Assembly (NCBI GenBank): GCA_003008705.1
Contig: PDUO01000002.1
Location: 1,506,898 to 1,570,897 of the forward strand
Reading direction: 5' to 3'
DNA length: 64,000 nt
From: Pezicula radicicola
Taxonomy: Eukaryota; Ascomycota; Leotiomycetes; Helotiales; Dermateaceae
The first letter of the stretch is position 1. Every line of letters begins with the position of its first letter. A program made the translations under genes and the position numbers. Positions 57,640 to 64,000 of the stretch are shown piece after piece. The notes beneath the pieces were generated by a model. The model did not search any database. It saw nothing but the letters and a program-made list of their open reading frames with translations, and was not told where the DNA came from.

Positions 57640-59160
57640 TATTTAATATAATTTCTTTTAATAATCTATACTAGTCTATAATAACTTTTATAAATATATA
57701 TACTAGTTTCTTAGTATTATTACTTTTCTTATATAATATAAAGTATTTATATTTAGTTAATTTATTTATAATTACTTAAATAAAGTTATAAATAACTTTT
57801 ATTATTAGTTTTTTAAAAGATAGTAATTTAATAATAAAGTTAAATATAATTAATCTCTATACTCTTTTTACTACTAGTAGTAACTATAGTAGCTTATATA
57901 GTAAATATCTACTAGTCTTACTTTTATTATATAAGTTATACTTTATAATTATTTACTTTACTAGCTTTTTTATACTTAAGAAGTAATAATCTCTTATAAG
58001 TTAATTAAGAGTTTTATTAATTCCTTAGTATCTATAAGCTAGTAATAAGTATTATTCTTTAATAAAATCTTTTTATAGCTTTACTAGTATATAAACTAAT
58101 CCTTTAAATTTTAATAGTCTTATTTAGTTTATAAGAAATTCTATTATTAATTCTTTTATAATCCTAGAAGTATATTTATTTATTTTATATACTTATTTAA
58201 TTTTATCCTTTAGATTCTTATTCTTTATTATAAATATTATAACTAAGAGTTTATAATTATATTCTAGATTCTCTTTATTTTATTTAAGTATTACTTTTAG
58301 TCTTTTTATTAATTTTCTTATATAGTCTTATTATTTACTTAGAGTATTAACTCTTATATTCTTAGATTCTTTTTTATATAAGATAGTAAAGTTATATATT
58401 AATAGCTTCTTAGACTATCTAACTTATCTTTAATTAAAGATCTTAGTTATTATAAAAGATATAAGATTCTTATAATCTATTTATACCTAGACTAAGTAAT
58501 TAAGTTCTTTTAAATAGACTTTTTATTATTTAAAAGTAACTATAATAACTAATAGTTCCTTATTATATATATTATAGTTTAACTTTATAAGTATTATCTT
58601 TTAAAAGTAATATATAATTAGTTTTAGTTTCTTTTATTTATTAAACTATTTTAAGTAAGCTCTTATAATAAAATCTAATATATTTATTTTTAGAATAATT
58701 TATTATTTTAAATTAAAAGTAACTAGTATTAGTATAGTTATAAACTATTATTTAAGTATATTAAATACTTTTTAAACTTTTAGATTTTATTTAAATTTCT
58801 ATTCCTTTTTTATAAGTTTTATAAGTAGTTAAGTAACTCTTAAATATCTTTTAATAAATCTTTTATAAAAGTTTATAAATCTTAAGAAAACTTATACTTT
58901 TTTAACTATCTTAGGTTCTAGTTATATAAGTATTATATTAACTTTAGTTATATTTATTTTAATTCTATTAATTCTTATAATAAATCCTAAAAACTTAAGC
59001 TTAGTTTTATAAAACTTATATTTCTTTAGTTTAATAAGAAGCTTTACTCTTCTAAGTTTCTTTAGTACTTTTATTATATACTTTATATACTTAGTCTTTA
59101 TTTTAGAAAAAATAAATATATTATCTAAGTAAGTAATTATAAAAATATTAAGATATTTAT
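57640..59160 (-). pseudogene. Ty3/Gypsy pol relic (reverse transcriptase to integrase)
   Basis: On the minus strand, 59160 downward reads YLNIFIITYLDNIFIFS, the RT active-site block with YLDD changed to YLDN by G-to-A. KVLKKLRRVKLLIKLKKYKF and KFLGFIIRINRIKIN follow, then FLRFINFYKRFIKRY, the FLGFxNFYRRFI block of Gypsy elements. About 1 kb further, near 57680-57810, VIINKLTKYKYFILYKK is the integrase core with its Asp also changed to Asn. Order RT then integrase fits Ty3/Gypsy. It differs from the chromovirus at 61-64 kb at many aligned sites, so it is another family. Outer limits and LTRs cannot be seen. Confidence 0.75.
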
Positions 59161-61097
59161 ATAACTATTTATTAATTATTCTTTAATATAATACTAGTAT
59201 ATTTATAAGTTTAAATAGTATAATTAAATATTTAAATAGATTATAGTATATTCTAAATATTATTTTTTATTTATTACTCTTTTTTATTTAGATAATACTA
59301 TATACTTCTTATATATCTAAGGTTATAAAAAGCTTAACGTCTTATATTCTATTATATAACTTATTAATTAAAGATAAAAGATATTAATCCTTAATAGTAA
59401 TATTATTTAACTATTAATAGTTTATATAAAGATATAATAAGTTATCTAGTTTAGGTATATATAAGATTAAACTTATTACTAGTAATATAAATAATTATAT
59501 ATATTCTTTTTCTAGGTTTTTATTAATATATATCTTAAGATTACTTAACTCTTTCTTTAAAAGTTAATAAATAGATCTAAATATTAGACTTTTTCTTAGC
59601 TTAATAGGTATCTTATAGTCTTATAACTAGTACTTTAAAAGTACCTTATTTCTAGACCCTTCTTAGAATAGTAACTTATATTCCTTATATACTACTAGTA
59701 TTTACTTTAGTATAAAGGTCTAGGCTAGGTCCTCTAGCTTATTAGAAGTTATATATAACTTCTTATAGTCTAGAGATATTTTATCTCTTAAAAGTACTAT
59801 ATAGTTATTAATATACTAGTATTAGTTTATAATAATCTACTCTTTCTACTAGTTAATCTAGGGATTATAAGTCTTTAACTAAGGTATACTAAGAATTATT
59901 AAGTAAGTTCTTAAAGTAATAAGATTTAATTAAATCTTTTTAGTATATTCTTTTAATATTTTTATAATTAACTAATTAGTTTTATAAGTTACTATTCTTT
60001 TATTTAATCTAATTAGTTCTTTATTAATAATACTTAAATAATATAACTTTTACTTTTTTAAAACTATAAATCTCTTATCTAGTATTATTTATATATTAAT
60101 AAAATTATTTATTATACTTAAGTTTATTATTATTTATAATACTTATCTACTTAACTAGACTACTAAGAAAAGTTACTATCCTTTTCTTATTATATATAAT
60201 TCCTTCTTATTATATAAGTTCTTAGACTCTTTATAATTACTTAATAGTAGTCTCTTACTATTAAAGTCTTTTAGTTTTTTAATAATAAAGTTCTTAGAAT
60301 TAGAGTTATCTTACTTTATATATAAGATTTATTAGTCTAATAGATAGACTTCTTTTTACTTAACTAATAATCTAATCTCTTCTTAGAAGATTAATAAGTA
60401 GTATAGTTATTTATATAATAAGTAGTTTATATTAACTAGATATATTAAGAGTAATTAATACTTATTATATCCTCTTTTTCTTTAAGTTTTATAATCTTTA
60501 TATTAAGTTTATCTCTTTCTTTTTTAAGTATTTTATAAACTTAGTTTATTTATTTTTAGAAATTAATATTATTAGTTAATTTATCTTAATATTATTAACT
60601 TTAAATAATAAATATTCCTTCTCTTATTATAGCTTTTATAACTTATACCTTAATAGATTTTTATAGTTTAAATAACTAAAGCTTATACTTAGTTATAATA
60701 TATAAAATATCTTTTAGATATATAACTTATATTTTCTTATCTATATTAAGGTCTTATTTAATAAGTTTTATCTTTTTCCTTAGATACTCCTTAGTTAATT
60801 CTCTAAAGATTTCTATAGTAGTTAATTATTTTAATAGAATTTATAATTATTTATATTTTAATACTAATATTTCTTTTATATTATTATCTTTTAGTTCTTT
60901 AGACTCTTTTAATAACTTTATAATTTTTACTAATATAATAATATTTTCTTATAGTTTATTTTCTTCTTTAAATTTATTTAATTCTATAAGCTCCTTATTA
61001 AGTTTTATAATCTTAAAGATTTCCTTTAATAATTCTTATTCTATAATATATAATTATATAAGTCTATTATAATTTACTTATTTTATAATATTAAGTT

Positions 61098-61313
61098 TAT
61101 AACGACCTATACTTGGGCTATAGTTATATAAGTTATAGGGGTGGAAAATATATAGAATTCTAGACTAAGGAGGGGAGAGAGCTTGAGAGAAGCTTTATCT
61201 ATATACAAGAAGTGATATTATATAATAATTCTTAGTGGCTTCTGGCTCGGGATAATAATCTTCTATTTAGCCGGGCCGCCCTAAGAAATAGGTACATTGT
61301 TAGAATCGTTATA
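61098..61313 (-). repeat. 3' LTR of the chromovirus
   Basis: 216 bp with inverted ends TATAACGA at one end and TCGTTATA at the other, most simply read as RIPed TGTAACGA...TCGTTACA. It sits directly next to the G-rich polypurine tract. The outer five bases are AAGTT (61093-61097); the partner duplication lies outside the window. Confidence 0.75.
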
Positions 61314-61429
61314 TTACCCCCCCCTCCTGAAAAAGCTCGCCCTTGAGTACGTTTCTATAGGTCTATCGTCGTCTAATTCGTCGTAATCGTCGATACCATC
61401 ATTATAGTGTTATATCTATTCAAGGAGCC

Positions 61430-64000
61430 GTCGTAGGGGTCCAGGGAGGTCAGGGTTATCAAGGTAGAACTTTCGGAGTATATAAGGACTATATTTCAAG
61501 TTAGACACAAGGTACTATTCAGGATCTTCGTCGAAACCAGTCCACTAGATACGGTAGAGTAGACTGTTATGTATTTTCTTGACTACAAGGATCTTTTCAA
61601 CTTCCTACTTGTTATTATTCATAATGACGATACTAGGTGGTTCTTCTACTTCCTGACCGGGCAATGGGTTATTGGCGGCCTTCCTGAGCTTGTCCGGTGA
61701 GAATACGGGGTAGATATTCATTGATCATGGTAGGTCGATTTTATAGTTGTTTCCTTCCTGGGCTAGTACTAGGTACAGGCCGGCTATTTAGTGGTCTAAC
61801 TTTCGACTAGGTCTCTGTATCTTCCAGTTCCGTATTGTAATCTATACTTTATCCTTTACTTTCTAGTCTATTACTCGTCGGTATTGGTTTACATCGCGTT
61901 GTTTCTTTTCCTACGAGGCCTGTAGAATCTCTTTTACCTTTTCCCAGGTATTGTATATTCTTCTAGCTATATTTTAGGCTTCCTGGATATTTAGACGTTC
62001 CTTCACCGACGTTGGCTCTTCAAGTTGATTCTAATCGAAAGAGGTTCTAGGCGGGTATCTATTCAATAGTTCGAAGGGAGATATTCTAAGACTCTTATAC
62101 GGTAAAACTAATTAGGTATAATCTATAATCGGGAGTAAGTCTGACCAATCATCTTGGTAGTAGCTTATATAGGGTCGGAGTTGTTGGTCAATGTACTAGT
62201 TTATAATTTCGGTCTAGCCGTCTATCTGGGTATGGTGGGTTGTTGAAAGTTTGATTTTTATATCTAAGATTCTATAGAATTTGTTCTAAAAGTCCGATAT
62301 AAATTAGGGTCTACGGTCCGAGATAATTGATATTGGGGCACCTTTGTGATAGTATATATTCGAAATGTACAGCTGGGCTAGCTCTTTTGTATTCACGGTC
62401 TTATTATAGAGGACCGATATAGCTTGTTTACTAAAGTAGTCTATTACTATAAGGATATTATTGAATCTATACTTGTCTTTCGGGAAGGACTTAAAGTCTA
62501 TTGTAATATACTACTATGGCCTTTCTGGAATAGATAGTGGGTTCAGGTAACCGGGGGTCTTATCTCAGGGGTTATAGGATCTCCTGTATATATAGTAATT
62601 ATCAACGTATATTTTTATATCTAAGACCATTCCTTTCTAGTAGTACTATGTAGCCAGCAGGGACGTTGTCTTCTTTAGGCTTGGGTGTACCATTGATACC
62701 TGATTATAGGCTTCCTAGATCAAGTATATTCTTAAGGTGAAATACTGGTTTAACCCGCCGGGCAGGGAAAATAGTTCGTCTAGTACTACTAGGTACTTTC
62801 TTTAAAATAGTAATCTGTTACCTATAGTCCAATCTTGGTCACCTCTCTCGGCCTTTTTTCTTTCATTAGTAAGGGTTGGGCTATCTCTGTTTATAGACAA
62901 GATTTGATCTATAACATTGATAGGGGATTCTATAGGGGTAAGGTCTTCAATTTCTTTGAATTCATATAAGGTTGTATCGCTTAGTATCCGTGGGTCGAGT
63001 TAATCTAGAGTTAGTAATGTCTAGGTTCGGTGTTTACTTTTAGTAATCTCTTGGGGTCCAACGTCTTATTCCCTGTGTATAAGGGTATCGGTATATTCGT
63101 TTTTCTTACCGGGTCGGTATATAATCATGAAGAAGAATTCAGATAAGAATTCGGCCTATCAAGCTTAATATAAGTTTAGTTGTTTCATTGATATAAAGTA
63201 TTCTAGGGCCTTGTAGTCGGTGATAATTTAGATTCGATACAGGGATCCTATAGTTTCCGCTCTCCAGTGAGAGAGAGACTTAACGATAGCTAGTATTTCC
63301 TTGTCGTATATCTAGTAGTTTAGTTCTACCGGGGCCATTGTTTTTGAAAAGTAGGCTACCGGGTGCCAATCACTATCTAATTGTTTCTACGATAGTATTC
63401 CTACTACAACTCTGTCAGAAGTATCCGTTTCGATCATGGTTTCTAGTTCCGGGCTATAATGGTATAACACGGGGGTATTCATTAGTACATCTTTTAGTCT
63501 TCGAAAGGCAGTCTTGTAGTCCTGGTTAAAATCAAAGGGCACTACTTTTCTGGTCAACCTAGTTAATAGCCTGGCGACTAGACTATAGTCTTTAATGAAC
63601 CTCCGGTAGAAGTTACAGAATCCAAGGAAGGATTGTATAGCTTATATAGTTCCGGGTACTCTCTAGTCTTTTATAACTTTTACTTTTTCAGGGTTAACTT
63701 CGATGCCGGTAGTACTAATAATGAACCCTAGGTATTTCGTCCTAGTAATATTGAACTTGTATTTCTTGATGTCAGCTTGGAGGCCTACTTCGTGTAGTCT
63801 TTCAAGTACTTTATGTATATATTCTATATATTCGAGGGGGTCTTCTGAGTAGATTAAGATATCGTCTAAGTAGGTAGTGTAAAAGTCGTCCAGGTACTTA
63901 AATAAAACATTGTTCATGTAACACTGATATATAGCAGGTCTATTAGTTAATCTAAAGGGGAGTACTTTATACTTGAAGGCTCTATAACGTATACGGAACG
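61430..64000 (-). pseudogene. chromovirus pol with chromodomain, broken by RIP stops
   Basis: The right-most 255 nt (63663-63917) are intact and read FKYLDDFYTTYLDDILIYS, LQADIKKYKFNITRTKYLGF and IISTTGIEVNPEKVKVIKD, a Gypsy RT with catalytic YLDD preserved. Downstream, SFLGFCNFYRRFIKDYS and a RNase H-like ETDTSDRVVVGIL lead to an integrase (ITIDFKSFPKDKYRFNNILI, VIDYFSKQAI). The C-terminal chromodomain reads EVEKILVVKKIHNSLLYRI, then WTGFDEDPE with aromatic residues kept. Stops at KxE, RIxW and PExY in this domain are TAG where CAG is expected, the RIP direction. The coding frame is dead but recent enough to read. Confidence 0.85.

Larger units (their letters stand above)
53537..61097. mobile_element. 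AT isochore of hyper-RIPed transposon remnants
   Basis: 7.5 kb in which almost only A and T remain, with scattered C/G mostly in CT/AG contexts, as left by exhaustive RIP. No intact gene occurs. The only recognisable content is a minus-strand Gypsy pol relic (about 57.6-59.2 kb). 53.5-57.0 kb is too degraded for me to assign. An assembly gap (54093-54152) and one ambiguous base (56265) occur within it. Confidence 0.8.
61098..64000 (-). mobile_element. Ty3/Gypsy chromovirus, 3' portion, moderately RIPed
   Basis: Minus-strand element entering from the right edge: reverse transcriptase (about 63.6-64.0 kb), RNase H, integrase (about 62.2-62.7 kb), chromodomain (about 61.45-61.6 kb), purine tract AGGAGGGGGGGG (near 61325-61314) and LTR (61098-61313). 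Composition is far less AT-rich than the isochore beside it. The 5' half and other LTR lie outside the window. Confidence 0.88.

Noticed and set aside
61400..63600. Plus-strand short frames in the chromovirus, e.g. 63338-63529
   Set aside because: Antisense to RT/RNase H; no motifs on that strand.

Overview
The window is nuclear DNA of a filamentous ascomycete. Short introns (about 45-75 nt, GT-AG, plus one likely GC-AG), the gene complement, an imidazoleglycerol-phosphate dehydratase and AT-rich blocks carrying the mark of repeat-induced point mutation (RIP: CAG/CAA turned into TAG/TAA, and the complementary G-to-A changes) all point that way. The protein flavour suggests Leotiomycetes/Helotiales, but that is an inference from memory of related proteins; no rRNA or other taxonomic marker is present.

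Layout: (1) 1-4.5 kb holds housekeeping genes: a partial gene end, a small membrane protein divergent from HIS3, HIS3 itself, the ribosome-assembly protein LOC1, and a convergent EHT1/EMB8-type alpha/beta hydrolase. (2) 5.0-10.6 kb is one nested transposon: a heavily RIPed Ty1/Copia-type element on the minus strand (5027-10590, 5-bp target duplication CTCTT), interrupted by a younger gag-only LTR element on the plus strand (7531-9422). (3) 12.9-33.1 kb carries the cohesin loader MAU2/SCC4, a vacuolar AVT-type amino acid transporter, an F-box protein, a transcription factor with C2H2-like fingers and a Zn2Cys6 cluster, a C2H2 pseudogene, a TPR-SET protein with a frameshift in its catalytic domain, and a KSP1/Ran1-like kinase preceded by about 5 kb without a convincing gene. 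(4) 38-53 kb carries enolase-phosphatase E1 (methionine salvage), a GT90/CAP10-like glycosyltransferase, a divergent ribosomal protein pair (uS8/RPS22 and eS12/RPS12), a PAR14-type parvulin, a cysteine dioxygenase gene with two lesions, a poly-threonine protein and PUS7. (5) From about 53.4 kb to 61.1 kb lies an AT isochore of hyper-mutated transposon debris with an assembly gap, in which a Ty3/Gypsy reverse transcriptase and integrase can still be read. It ends abruptly at a less mutated chromovirus (61098 to beyond the window) whose LTR, chromodomain, integrase and reverse transcriptase lie on the minus strand.

No gene cluster acting as a single pathway is evident. HIS3, enolase-phosphatase and cysteine dioxygenase all touch amino-acid metabolism but are dispersed. 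I did not find a new enzymatic system. The points of most interest are the double-hit cysteine dioxygenase, the SET-domain frameshift, the C2H2 relic, the GC-AG intron inside a zinc cluster, a 55-nt terminal exon that restores the end of the GT90 protein, and the layered transposon history.
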